Origin: CAXQUZ01 sp942491145
GTDB taxonomy: Bacteria > Myxococcota_A > UBA796 > UBA2385
NCBI GenBank assembly: GCA_942491145.1
Contig: CALOBC010000010.1
Span: 160,412 to 224,411, forward strand
Length of the DNA: 64,000 bases
Direction of reading: 5' to 3'
Below, piece after piece: positions 8,709 to 17,119 of this stretch; the first letter of the stretch is position 1, and every line of letters begins with the position of its first letter. The notes below the pieces were generated by a model that saw only the letters and a list, made by a program, of their open reading frames with translations, had not been told where the DNA came from and did no database searches. The position numbers and the translations under genes were made by a program.

Positions 8709-9032
8709 CTACAGCAACCCGGGGGGCAGCGGCAGTCCACCGAGCATGCCTTGGACACCGCTGGCCATCAGCGCTTGGGCTTGGCGGAGGGCGTCGTTGG
8801 TGGCCACCGTGATGAGGTCTTCCAGCATCTCGCGGTCGTCGGCCGTGGCGGCGGACAAGCTCGGATCGATGCGCACCGACAGAATTTCAAGGGCACCATT
8901 GGCCGTGACTTGGACCATGGACCCACCGGCCTTCCCGACCACCTCTTTGCGCGCAGCGTCGGCCTTCATGGTCGCCATCTGCTGCTGAAGACCAGCCATC
9001 ATGCCGCCCAACGCGTTGGGATCGAAGCTCAT
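8709..9032 (-). CDS. YbaB/EbfC nucleoid-associated protein
   Basis: 107 residues. The family pattern is clear: LGGMMAGLQQQMATMKADAARKEVVGKAGGSMVQVTANG, then the ILSVRIDPSL strand, a charged DREMLEDLITVATNDALRQAQ helix and a short Gly/Leu-rich tail. These proteins form tweezer-shaped dimers and bind DNA without strong sequence demand. In many genomes the gene sits between dnaX and recR; here neither neighbour is present. GGAG lies six bases before the ATG at 9032. The gene is 46 nt downstream of the AHSA1-like gene on the same strand. Confidence 0.92.
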   Translation of the reverse strand: MSFDPNALGGMMAGLQQQMATMKADAARKEVVGKAGGSMVQVTANGALEILSVRIDPSLSAATADDREMLEDLITVATNDALRQAQALMASGVQGMLGGLPLPPGLL

Positions 9033-9078
9033 CTTGCACTCCACTTGGGATGCCCGCGATGGTGGCGCAGGCCGTTGT

Positions 9079-9495
9079 TCACTCTGCGTCCAGCATGCTC
9101 TGAAGGGCCTTGAGGTCCCGCTTCCAGTCCCGAAGAATCTCGGCGTGGCGCTCTTCGTCTTCCACCGGCGGACCGGACTGGACCAGCGACAGCCGGGTCT
9201 CGTCCCCATCCCGCGCGAGCTTGAACAGCACACGGGTCTCTCGGCCAGGAAACTCGCCGTTGCGGTCCCAGGCGATCTCGAAGTGGGACGTGGGGCGCCA
9301 CGTGTGGATCATGCCCCGACCCTCGATCATGTCGTCGTCGTCGCCATGATAGGCCCAGACCACACGACCGCCGCTGCGAGGCTCCACACGAGCCTCGTCG
9401 ACCAGCCAGCTTTTGAGCCCCTCAGCAGTGGTGAGGGCCTTCCACACCGCACGAGGCGGTGCAGCAATATGCACGATCTGACGAATGGCGGGCAT
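9079..9495 (-). CDS. SRPBCC/AHSA1-like domain protein
   Basis: 138 residues forming one START-like (AHSA1/YndB type) domain: QIVHIAAPPRAVWKALTTAEGLKSWL at the N-terminus, GGRVVWAYHGDDD in the centre, and a final long helix (HAEILRDWKRDLKALQSML). Family members bind hydrophobic ligands or interact with Hsp90-like partners; the bacterial ones are mostly unassigned. AGGAG is nine bases before the ATG. It lies upstream of the YbaB gene and divergent from the FG-GAP lipoprotein. Confidence 0.88.
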   Translation of the reverse strand: MPAIRQIVHIAAPPRAVWKALTTAEGLKSWLVDEARVEPRSGGRVVWAYHGDDDDMIEGRGMIHTWRPTSHFEIAWDRNGEFPGRETRVLFKLARDGDETRLSLVQSGPPVEDEERHAEILRDWKRDLKALQSMLDAE

Positions 9496-9633
9496 GCCCG
9501 AGAGCTCCTGGACAATGGCCGTTCAGGGGGCCGCGCAGCGCATAGGCACGGCCAGCAGCCCTTGGCCGATGGTGCCGGCCTGTAGCCGACCATGACAGCA
9601 TTGGCGAGCGACCCGACCCACCCTGGAGGACAG

Positions 9634-10617
9634 ATGCTGCGGATCACTGCGCTGGCCTTGGTCGGCTGTGGCTCGGGAATTCCTGAGGACAAGTCGCAGT
9701 CGCCCCTATCTCCGCCCGCGCCGCAGGTGCCTTGGCCGGGCGTGCACGGACCCGTGGTGGGGGGTGGGTTTGGCAGTACCCTCGTCTATGCCGGTGAACA
9801 GCTCGTTGTCGCGGAGCCCATCAGCGGCACGGTCTACGTCCTCGGCGACGACGGACCCACAGTCTTGCAGCGCGGGGGAGCCCTGTTCGGCGCGGCGCTC
9901 GGACTGGATGAGGATGGTGTGGTGATCGGAGATCCCGTTGTGGGACAAGTGGTGGATGCACAAGGCCACCCGCGGCTGGTGGGCAGCCAAGGCACCGGGC
10001 GAGTGCTCTCTCGCCACGGTCCCCTCGCCGCAGTGACCAGCGAAGGCTGGTGGTCCGCTGGGCTGGGCCACGTCCCCACTGCCGCGTCTGTGGCCCAGAT
10101 CACCCGATCCGCAGCCGGTGTCTGGACGAGCTTTCGCAGTCCCGACTTGATCCTCGAAGGCCCCAGCTTGCTCGTTCGGCGGGACGGTGGACCGCCCGAT
10201 CTGGGGCTGTCCTTCGTCATCGCCGACATCGACGGCGACGGTGTCGACGAGCTGATTCTCGGAGCTCCCGGCACAGGACTGGTCGAGGTCCGCAGCTCGG
10301 TCGACGGGCGGCTGCTCCACCGGCTCCAGCCTGGGCTCGCTGGCTTCGGCACGGCCCTCGCCGTCGGCGACATCGACGGGGATGGGCTGTTCGAGCTGCT
10401 TGTGGGCAGCCCAGGATGTGGGGACGCCCGACAAGGATGCGCCGACCTCTACCGGGGCACACCCGACGGGCCCGAGCCTTGGTTGCGCTGGACGGGCCAG
10501 GAACCGGAGGGGGGACTGGGCGCTGCGGTGGCCATCCGGCGCGGTGAGCTGGCCATCGGCGCACCCCACGGCGTTGGACGGGTGGTGCGGCTCACCGTCG
10601 CCGCCAGTTCTCCATGA
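9634..10617 (+). CDS. FG-GAP/integrin-like repeat lipoprotein
   Basis: 327 residues from the ATG at 9634, which has GGAGG at a good distance. The start gives a very short lipoprotein signal (MLRITALALVGCGSG). Two calcium-binding FG-GAP cores are plain: VIADIDGDGVDELILGAPG and AVGDIDGDGLFELLVGSPG. Weaker GAALGLDEDGVVIGDP and GGLGAAVAIRRGELAIGAP repeats fit a beta-propeller of about five to seven blades. It is probably an outer-membrane lipoprotein facing outward. The 3' end overlaps the convergent M50 protease gene by 26 nt. Confidence 0.85.
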   Translation: MLRITALALVGCGSGIPEDKSQSPLSPPAPQVPWPGVHGPVVGGGFGSTLVYAGEQLVVAEPISGTVYVLGDDGPTVLQRGGALFGAALGLDEDGVVIGDPVVGQVVDAQGHPRLVGSQGTGRVLSRHGPLAAVTSEGWWSAGLGHVPTAASVAQITRSAAGVWTSFRSPDLILEGPSLLVRRDGGPPDLGLSFVIADIDGDGVDELILGAPGTGLVEVRSSVDGRLLHRLQPGLAGFGTALAVGDIDGDGLFELLVGSPGCGDARQGCADLYRGTPDGPEPWLRWTGQEPEGGLGAAVAIRRGELAIGAPHGVGRVVRLTVAASSP

Positions 10618-11239
10618 GCACCATGCCGCCGATGATGGCGAGGAAGAACTCGCCCGAGGTGATGCCGTAGAGCGTGACCAGTGCACCGATCACGAGGCTC
10701 ACCCAGGTGGAGATGCTGGTCGCTTTGCTGGCCTTCATCTTCATCATCAGCCCGCTGGACAGGGCATGTCCCCCGTCGAGCGGCCACATCGGCAGCAGGT
10801 TGAACACCGTCCAGAACACATTGACCGTGAACAGCACCCACACCAGCTGGCGCAGGGGCGATGGCAAGGAATTGCCCACCGTGAACCAGAGCGCTGCACC
10901 GACCAGACCGAGCCCGAGCCCCGCGGCCGGACCGGCGAGCGACACCAACATGCGGTTCTTGTGTGAGGTGTGGCCCTGGTAGCGGCACTGCCCCCCCATC
11001 CCGTGCAGCATGATGTCGAGCGTGCGCAGCCCCAGCCGGTCGGCAGCGAAGGCATGCCCCAGCTCGTGCACCAGCACGCTGAACAGGACCACCACCGCGA
11101 CCAGCACCGCCATGATCAGACCCGAGGCACTCACTTGGCCCGACGACTGGCTGAAGCCGATCATCAGCAACAGCAGCGCTGCCGTCCAGTGCACATGCAC
11201 CGGGTACTTGAAGACCCGAAATGTGATCACATTGCCCAT
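10592..11239 (-). CDS. Site-2-type M50 membrane metalloprotease
   Basis: 215 residues, short like the SpoIVFB/rhomboid-sized S2P group. The zinc motif HELGH sits in a membrane helix (LFSVLVHELGHAFAADRLG) and the second motif is NLLPMWPLDGGHAL, whose Asp completes the metal site. Four to five other hydrophobic helices are visible. No PDZ or CBS domain follows. S2P enzymes cleave membrane-embedded substrates such as anti-sigma factors; no such partner is adjacent. I chose the ATG at 11239, with AGGA upstream. Longer readings to 11563 run across the divergent promoter region of the kinase gene and are soluble and low-complexity, so I reject them. Confidence 0.9.
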   Translation of the reverse strand: MGNVITFRVFKYPVHVHWTAALLLLMIGFSQSSGQVSASGLIMAVLVAVVVLFSVLVHELGHAFAADRLGLRTLDIMLHGMGGQCRYQGHTSHKNRMLVSLAGPAAGLGLGLVGAALWFTVGNSLPSPLRQLVWVLFTVNVFWTVFNLLPMWPLDGGHALSSGLMMKMKASKATSISTWVSLVIGALVTLYGITSGEFFLAIIGGMVLMENWRRR

Positions 11240-11584
11240 GTCGCCATCCTTCCGAGTCAGGTTCCCGAGCGTCAGGGACCGGGGGTCAGCCAGCCCATCG
11301 CCGCACGGAGAGGGGTCCCCACCTGTAGGGACGCTTCCCGGCCCGACGGGTTCCCGGGGAACATTGAGACATAGCGTGGCATTGCCAGACCGCGCATGAC
11401 GGTCGCCCCGTCGCACAGTGGGGTCGCCCGTGACTGACGCAATCCCCACCCGCCTGAGTTTCCGCAGCCAGCGGACAGCAGCACATGATCCGTGTCCGCT
11501 GTGCTCACTGCCTGGGGTTAGCCGCACCAACCTGTATCCTCTCCCCCACCAACCGCCGCTCACCCGCTCCCCGCTGTCGCCACA
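11240..11584. promoter_or_regulatory. Divergent promoter region with nested inverted repeats
   Basis: This 345-nt gap separates the M50 protease (leftward) and the Ser/Thr kinase (rightward). It holds a 9-bp perfect inverted repeat, CAGCGGACA (11469-11477) and TGTCCGCTG (11493-11501), with a second nested pair, AGCACA (11480-11485) and TGTGCT (11500-11505). This could be an operator or a leader hairpin for the kinase gene, whose start is 83 nt further on. No convincing -35/-10 pair or gene was found. Confidence 0.35.
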
Positions 11585-13141
11585 ATGACCCTGGCATCAC
11601 CCCAATTGCCTCCCCCGCTGGCCGGAGGTCGCTACGTCCCGCTGGACCTCATCGGCGAAGGGGGCATGGCGCAGGTGTACAAGGTCATGGACCGGCGGCT
11701 GGGCGTCGAGCGTGCCGTGAAGCTGCTCGATGGGCGGTTCACGGACCGGGGAGCCATCCGAAAGCGGTTCCTGGTGGAAGCGCGCACCATGGCCCGCCTC
11801 ACCCACCCCAACATTGTGCGGGTGCAGGACATCGTCGCCGAAGACGAGCGCATCTTCATCGTGATGGACTTGCTCCCCGGCGGCACGGTCTGGGACCGCA
11901 TCGAGCGGAGCGGGCCCTACCCCGCCGATGAAGCGCGCCAGCTCGTCGCCGACGTGGCCGATGCGGTGTCCGCAGCCCACCTGGCGGGAGTTGTCCACCG
12001 CGACATCAAGCCCCAGAACATCCTGCTGGACGACGAAGGCAACCCCTGCCTGACCGACTTTGGCATCGCGCTGGTCAATGATGAAGCGCTGCGGCGCAAC
12101 GCGACGCGGACCGGCACCGTGATGGGCACCTGGGGCTTCATGCCGCCCGAGCAACGGCACGATGCCCACCGGGTGGACGAGCGGGCCGATGTGTATGCGC
12201 TGGGCGCCACGCTGTGGTCGATGCTGCGGGGAAAGACCCCCACAGATCTGTTCGCGGCCGAGATGGAACCGACCATCCTCAGTGGCCTGCCGCCGGAGCT
12301 CGCCGAGCTGATTCGGGTGGCCACCCGCTACCGCCCAGAAGACCGCTTCCAGTCCGCTGAAGAGCTGGCCATGCGCCTGCGCCGGGTGACCCTGAGCGAG
12401 TCCTCCCGCACGCCCCGAGCGGCCATCAGCTACGCGGCAGGGGCCCCCGAGACCGTGTACGGGGACACCGACCGGCCCTTCCTCTCGTCCCGGTTTCCTG
12501 CCCGGGAAGATGAGCCCAACAGCGACACCCTGGTCGGGCTTCTCGACGAACCGTTGATCGAGCCCAGCTCGCCCTCCGCGCCGGCGAGCCGTCGCCTGTT
12601 GCTGCCGGCACTCATCGCGTTCTCGCTCGCGACGGGGCTGGCGGTGGTCGCCGCGGTGCTCCTGCCCGTCGCCCCTCCCGCGGTCCCCCGCGAGCCTGCG
12701 CTGCGCTCCGCCGAACCCGTGATGGTGATGCCGGCCGAGCCCGTGCCCGATCCCCGGCCGCCAGTGACTGTGGATCCGCCGCCCGAAGAAGCGCCCACGC
12801 CACTTGTGCCCACCAAGACGGCCAAGGTGACACCCGCCCCCACCAAGCCACCACCCGTCCTGCCCCCCGAGTCGTCCCCGCCGGAGGAGCCGCCGGAGGC
12901 CTCGCCGACCCCCGAGCCGGTGAATCCAGCGACGGTCAGCGTGCGGGGTGAGGTGGACGAGCTCTGGTTGGTGGACAGCAACGGGGAGCCCCTCGAGCTC
13001 GGGTCGGTGCCGCCTGGCGAGTATCGAGTGAAGGCTCGCTTCCCCGGCTCCGCGCGCACGGTCACAGCCGGGGTCATCCGAGTCGGACCGGGCGAGGTCT
13101 ATGTCGTACACTGCGACGCCAACTTCAAGGGATGCAAGTGA
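11585..13141 (+). CDS. Transmembrane Ser/Thr protein kinase (PknB-type)
   Basis: 518 residues. A full Hanks-type kinase domain occupies residues 15-270: Gly loop IGEGGMAQVYK, the VAIK-equivalent RAVKLL, catalytic loop VVHRDIKPQN, DFG as LTDFGIA, and MPPEQ as the APE motif. A linker follows, then one transmembrane helix (about 340-362, LLLPALIAFSLATGLAVVAAVLLPV). Next comes a Pro/Glu/Thr-rich stretch of about 80 residues and a small C-terminal PEGA-like beta domain ending CDANFKGCK. The sensor side is therefore periplasmic. The stop overlaps the next gene by 10 nt. A PP2C phosphatase at 41.6 kb could oppose it, but no link is shown. All key catalytic residues are present. Confidence 0.95.
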   Translation: MTLASPQLPPPLAGGRYVPLDLIGEGGMAQVYKVMDRRLGVERAVKLLDGRFTDRGAIRKRFLVEARTMARLTHPNIVRVQDIVAEDERIFIVMDLLPGGTVWDRIERSGPYPADEARQLVADVADAVSAAHLAGVVHRDIKPQNILLDDEGNPCLTDFGIALVNDEALRRNATRTGTVMGTWGFMPPEQRHDAHRVDERADVYALGATLWSMLRGKTPTDLFAAEMEPTILSGLPPELAELIRVATRYRPEDRFQSAEELAMRLRRVTLSESSRTPRAAISYAAGAPETVYGDTDRPFLSSRFPAREDEPNSDTLVGLLDEPLIEPSSPSAPASRRLLLPALIAFSLATGLAVVAAVLLPVAPPAVPREPALRSAEPVMVMPAEPVPDPRPPVTVDPPPEEAPTPLVPTKTAKVTPAPTKPPPVLPPESSPPEEPPEASPTPEPVNPATVSVRGEVDELWLVDSNGEPLELGSVPPGEYRVKARFPGSARTVTAGVIRVGPGEVYVVHCDANFKGCK

Positions 13142-13992
13142 TCGCCCTCATCCTCGTCCTGTCCGTCGCCCAAGCTGGGGGCCGGCCCCAGGTGGCGGAC
13201 GATGAGCCCCCGCTCGACGTCGACTGTCCAGGCCCCACCCACCTGTCCGACTTCTCCGCGGCCGCGCGCGCTGGGGAGCGCGCCTTTGCCCAGATGGACT
13301 TGCTCGCGCTGGGAGACGCGCGCCGCACGGCCTTGCAGGCCCTGCCTTGCCTGGTGGACCAGGTCACACCCACCGTGGCGGCGGACTTTCACCGCATGAT
13401 GGCGATGGCGGCGTTCACGTCGGCCGACGAGACCATGGTGCTGGAGGAGTTTCACGCCGCCCGTCGGCTGGAGCCCGGCTACACGGTCCCCGAAGCGGTC
13501 GCCCCTGAAGGCCACCCCCTCACAGACCTCTACAATCGCGCAGCATCGGGCGTTCTGGACGATCGGCGCCTGGATCCGGTCATCCCCCCATTCGGTGGCT
13601 TTGTGCTGGTAGACGGCGCGGAGGGCGGCGTCCGCATCCGTGGGCTGTCGGCGCTGCTGCAGCCCCACGACGCCGAGGGCACCCTGCTGGAGACCCGGTA
13701 TGTGCTGGCCGCCGACCCCACCCCCGCTTGGGGTCCCCTCCCCTTGGAGCTGGAGGCCCGACGACGCCGCCGCATCGCCTTGGGCGCGTCCACGGCCGGC
13801 GCACTGCTGCTGTCCGCCAGCCTGGGCACAGCGGCCGTGGTCACCGAGCGCCAGTTCTACAACACGGTGGTGCCCGATCAGGACGCCGAGCTGACCGCCA
13901 TGCAGGTACGCACCAACAGCATGTTCTGGGCATCGGTCGGCGCGGGGACACTCGCAGCAAGCTTGGCCACCGTCACCATCGTTCTGTGGTGA
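13132..13992 (+). CDS. Exported protein with C-terminal membrane helices, kinase-coupled
   Basis: 286 residues. The signal peptide (MQVIALILVLSVAQAGG) is followed by a mostly helical domain to about residue 140. A PEGA-like beta patch follows (PFGGFVLVDGAEGGVRIRGL), then an Arg-rich stop (ARRRRRIALGA) and two hydrophobic helices (STAGALLLSASLGTAAVV and SVGAGTLAASLATVTIVLW). This layout recurs in myxobacterial proteins encoded after Ser/Thr kinases, where they resemble TPR/PEGA accessory proteins. The gene starts inside the kinase gene (10-nt overlap), so the two products probably work together at the membrane. The specific function is unknown. Confidence 0.75.
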   Translation: MQVIALILVLSVAQAGGRPQVADDEPPLDVDCPGPTHLSDFSAAARAGERAFAQMDLLALGDARRTALQALPCLVDQVTPTVAADFHRMMAMAAFTSADETMVLEEFHAARRLEPGYTVPEAVAPEGHPLTDLYNRAASGVLDDRRLDPVIPPFGGFVLVDGAEGGVRIRGLSALLQPHDAEGTLLETRYVLAADPTPAWGPLPLELEARRRRRIALGASTAGALLLSASLGTAAVVTERQFYNTVVPDQDAELTAMQVRTNSMFWASVGAGTLAASLATVTIVLW

Positions 13993-14026
13993 CTCGTCCT
14001 GTGGTGACTGGTCCTGTGGTGAGCCG
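13982..14026. repeat. Three tandem 15-bp repeats over a stop codon
   Basis: Three near-identical 15-nt units, each built on YCTGTGGTGA, lie at 13982-13996, 13997-14011 and 14012-14026. The first contains the stop codon of the upstream gene. They look like recent slippage duplications between two converging stops. Confidence 0.75.
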
Positions 14027-14029
14027 ACC

Positions 14030-15670
14030 CTACAGCGCCGGCACGGTGGACTGACCAAAGGTGTCGTCCCCAACGCACAGGATCTCCCCGCGTGCGGTGA
14101 GCGCGCAGACATGCTCCTGTCCCACGGTCAGCGACACAGCCCCTGTGATCTCGAGGTCAATGGTGGTGCCGCTGCGGTCCCAGCACATCGCGGAGCCGTT
14201 GCCTGCGAGGGCACAGAACTGGTCGCTGTAGCCCACCAAGCCCTCTAGCGGCCCAGCCGGCGGACTGAGCAAGCCGGTGTTGCCCCAGCACGCCGCCTCG
14301 CCGCCCTCGGTCAGCCCACACGACACCCGCGCGCCCGCGGCGATCTCGTCGAAGGGTCCGGCCTGTTCGGCACACTCCTCAGAGAAGCAGCTGCCCACAC
14401 AGCGCACCGCCCCATCATCGAGGAGCCCGCAGCTGTGGGAGGTGCCCGCGACCACCGACGTGAACTCGTGCCCGGTGATGCCCAGGCGGTACTCCACCCC
14501 GCTGTTCCAGCAGATGAGCGCGCCGGCGTCCGTCAGCCCACACGTGTTGTCGGCTTGGCTGTCGATGGTGCTCAGCACTTCGGACGTGTCGTCGGCCCCT
14601 GGGACCACAGCCCCCCAACACTCCACCCGGTCGTCGACCGTGATGCCGCACGCGTGGGTCAGACCCACAGCAACTTGACGGAAGATGCCGTCCGGCACGG
14701 CGTCTACGATGGCCGGCAGCCCCCAACAGTGCGCCCGGTGGTCCCCGAGCACCCCACACGTCGTGACGGAGCCCGCCGAGACTTGCAGCCAAGGGCAGTC
14801 CGAGTCGGTGATGGTCGGACTGGTGTCGTCGCAGTCATCACGGTTCTCGACCAAGCCTTCGACCACATCACACCGCTCGACAGGATGGATGGCGCTGCCA
14901 AAGCCGTCGCTGTCTCGGTCTTCGTACCAGAGCCCAAAGGTCAGCGCGAGCGCGCCGGAGGGGTCTTCATCATCGGCGAAGCCATCGCAGTCTTCGTCCG
15001 CATTGGCCAAGTCACAGACCTCCACGGCACCCGGATGCACGTCCGCGCGGCTGTCATCGCAGTCCCCCGCCCGGCGGGTCCATCCCTCCGGCCCCTCGCA
15101 CGAGAACGTGGTGTGGACCGAGTCTCCCCACCCATCATTGTCTTCGTCGGCGTACCAGATCCGGCCCGCCAGGAGCTCCGGATCGTCGTCGTCACAGTCG
15201 CCTGGGTCCCGCACAAACCCGGCGGGTGCCACACAGGCCTCGGCCACCACAGTCTCGTCGCCCAGGCCGTCCCCGTCGCTGTCCAGGTACCAGGGCGAGG
15301 GGTCCACGGCGTCGTTGTCGGCGGCCCCGTCGCAGTCATCGTCGACGAAATTGCACAGCTCGTCGGCCACTGGGTTGATGCGCGCAGTTGTGTCGTCACA
15401 GTCGTAGGGGATCGCCGCCATGCCCGCCCGCTGCTCGCATGCTTGCTCCAGCGGTGCGTCCGGATCGCCGTAGCCATCGCGGTCGGCGTCGACGTACCAG
15501 CTCAAGATCCCCACATCGGGATCGTTGTCGTCGCAGTCATCCGGCCTGGGAATGCCGTCGCCATCGAGATCCAAGCGGTCCTTGAGCTCGGCGTCGGTGA
15601 TGTAGCCACACGACGAAGCGACCAGCGCACAGGCCAGAGCGGACAGCAGTCGGGGAACACGAACAAGCAT
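14030..15670 (-). CDS. MopE-type metal-motif and RCC1-like lipoprotein
   Basis: 546 residues from the ATG at 15670. The signal ends in a lipobox (LVASSCG). Residues 25-310 are Asp/Cys-rich repeats alternating WYxDxDxDGxGD with DCDDxDP and ELCNxVDDDCDG, the putative metal-binding repeat named after MopE of Methylococcus. Residues 315-546 form an RCC1-like propeller with Cys-rich blades (HACGITVDDRVECWG, HSCGLLDDGAVRCVG, HVCALTARGEILCVGDD). It is a large, probably calcium-stabilised surface lipoprotein. It begins 14 nt after the Tudor-ATPase gene stop, so it may be the last gene of that operon. A Cys pair in each RCC1 blade suggests disulfides. Confidence 0.85.
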   Translation of the reverse strand: MLVRVPRLLSALACALVASSCGYITDAELKDRLDLDGDGIPRPDDCDDNDPDVGILSWYVDADRDGYGDPDAPLEQACEQRAGMAAIPYDCDDTTARINPVADELCNFVDDDCDGAADNDAVDPSPWYLDSDGDGLGDETVVAEACVAPAGFVRDPGDCDDDDPELLAGRIWYADEDNDGWGDSVHTTFSCEGPEGWTRRAGDCDDSRADVHPGAVEVCDLANADEDCDGFADDEDPSGALALTFGLWYEDRDSDGFGSAIHPVERCDVVEGLVENRDDCDDTSPTITDSDCPWLQVSAGSVTTCGVLGDHRAHCWGLPAIVDAVPDGIFRQVAVGLTHACGITVDDRVECWGAVVPGADDTSEVLSTIDSQADNTCGLTDAGALICWNSGVEYRLGITGHEFTSVVAGTSHSCGLLDDGAVRCVGSCFSEECAEQAGPFDEIAAGARVSCGLTEGGEAACWGNTGLLSPPAGPLEGLVGYSDQFCALAGNGSAMCWDRSGTTIDLEITGAVSLTVGQEHVCALTARGEILCVGDDTFGQSTVPAL

Positions 15671-15684
15671 GGGCGCAGTGTGCC

Positions 15685-17094
15685 TCACCGGGCTTCGGGA
15701 CGCGAGCGTCTGCGCGAGAAGGCCGCCCGCGCACGGGCCGGGTCGAGCCGAAAGAGGTCCCAAAACGCGACCACCAGGCGGGCGGCTTGGCGGGCCGTCG
15801 ACACCCGGCCGCTCGCAAACGCATCGGACAGCAGCCGGGTCGCACCCATGCGGTCCTTGGGCTCGGGCTGGAGCTGCGGCCACGCTTGCTGGATGAGATC
15901 AAAGACCCGGTCGCACAGAGCAGGCAGCTCGGCGCCGCGGATCGGGCGCAGCCGCATGCGCAGCCGACCGTCGGGATCGCGGAGCATGGCGTCCAGCACG
16001 GCGCTCACGGTGGGATCGGGCGTGAATGCCGCAACGACCGCAATTGATGGCACGCCTGTGGCCCGGGGTGACACCGCTCGGTGGACCGCATGCCCCCCTC
16101 GGCGCGTGGCATCCGGGTCGAAAGCCAGCGCTGCGTCGGGCAAGGCGGCACAGGACAGGTGGCGCAGCACTTGGTCCGCGAGGCTGCGTGCGCTGGGCCC
16201 GAGTCGGTCGAGGTACTCCGCTTCATCGAGCAAGACGAGCAGTCCCCGGTGACCGAGGGCCTGCGACCAAGCGCCGATGCCCGACAACAGGTGGGCCAGG
16301 ACCTGACCAAAGGTGCGGTAGTCGGGCAGGCTGAGCAAGCGGGGGCCCCGGTAGCCGGCACGGCGCAGGCGGGCGTCGAGGGGACCGGCGGCGCCTGCGG
16401 CCCGACCGTGAAGGAGCTCCAGCACATCGAGTGCAAGCTCCTCGTCCCGTCCCTCATGGAGCAGCCCGGCAGCGAAGCGCCCCGCATCCAGCCATCGGTG
16501 CGCCGCCACAGTGCCTTCAGGGGCAGCGTGGGCCTGTTGAAGCAGCGGCAGCAAGCCCCGCCCGACCCCACCGGGCACCTGCATTGCGCAGACTAGTGCA
16601 CGGTAGATGCGCAGCGGGTGGGACGGCGGCACCTCCAGCGGATCGAAGGTGGCGCTGGCGAGCACCCACCCTCGCTGTCGGGCCTCTTGGGCGGCGAGCC
16701 CGATCAGGTGGGACTTGCCGCTGCCATAGTGCCCCTCAATGATGAGCATGCCCGTGCCATCGCCACTGTCGAGCAAGCGGTTCAGCCGGCGCAGCTCCCG
16801 AGCCCGCCCCACGGTGAGCGCGAACAATCCCGCGGCGGGCACCACCCCCAGCCGCAGCGCCTCGACGCTCTGGCGGGCGTCCGCGGGTGCGATGGAGGGA
16901 ACCGCGCTGGCGACGTCCCGAACCTCGGTCTCGACTGTGCCCTGCTGCACCCGCAACGCAGTCACCGCCACGACCCGAGGGGGGCCCGCAGCTGACTCAA
17001 AGCGCACCAGCACCCGTGCCCCACCTGACACCAGCCGCAGCACCTGCCCCTTGCCGAAGGTGCCGTGCTCCACGATGTCTCCGACACGGGCCAT
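15685..17094 (-). CDS. Tudor/CarD-like domain fused to BrxD-like P-loop ATPase
   Basis: 469 residues from an ATG at 17094, with a GGAGG upstream. Residues 1-48 (VGDIVEHGTFGKGQVLRLVSGG to VVAVTALRV) match the Tudor-type fold found at the UvrD/PcrA C-terminus and in CarD-like factors, which can touch RNA polymerase. Residues 74-469 are a P-loop ATPase of DUF2791 (BrxD) type: SVEALRLGVVPAAGL, Walker A GHYGSGKSH (121-129), Walker B LLVLLDEAEYL (284-294). A charged C-terminus follows (LDPARARAAFSRRRSRP). BrxD is an ATPase of type 2 BREX phage defence, but no pglX, pglZ or pglW lies here. It is 25 nt downstream of a second such ATPase gene. The family call rests on pattern memory and needs a profile search. 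Confidence 0.65.
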   Translation of the reverse strand: MARVGDIVEHGTFGKGQVLRLVSGGARVLVRFESAAGPPRVVAVTALRVQQGTVETEVRDVASAVPSIAPADARQSVEALRLGVVPAAGLFALTVGRARELRRLNRLLDSGDGTGMLIIEGHYGSGKSHLIGLAAQEARQRGWVLASATFDPLEVPPSHPLRIYRALVCAMQVPGGVGRGLLPLLQQAHAAPEGTVAAHRWLDAGRFAAGLLHEGRDEELALDVLELLHGRAAGAAGPLDARLRRAGYRGPRLLSLPDYRTFGQVLAHLLSGIGAWSQALGHRGLLVLLDEAEYLDRLGPSARSLADQVLRHLSCAALPDAALAFDPDATRRGGHAVHRAVSPRATGVPSIAVVAAFTPDPTVSAVLDAMLRDPDGRLRMRLRPIRGAELPALCDRVFDLIQQAWPQLQPEPKDRMGATRLLSDAFASGRVSTARQAARLVVAFWDLFRLDPARARAAFSRRRSRPEAR

Positions 17095-17119
17095 GCCGCC
17101 CCTCCCCCAAACAATGGGC

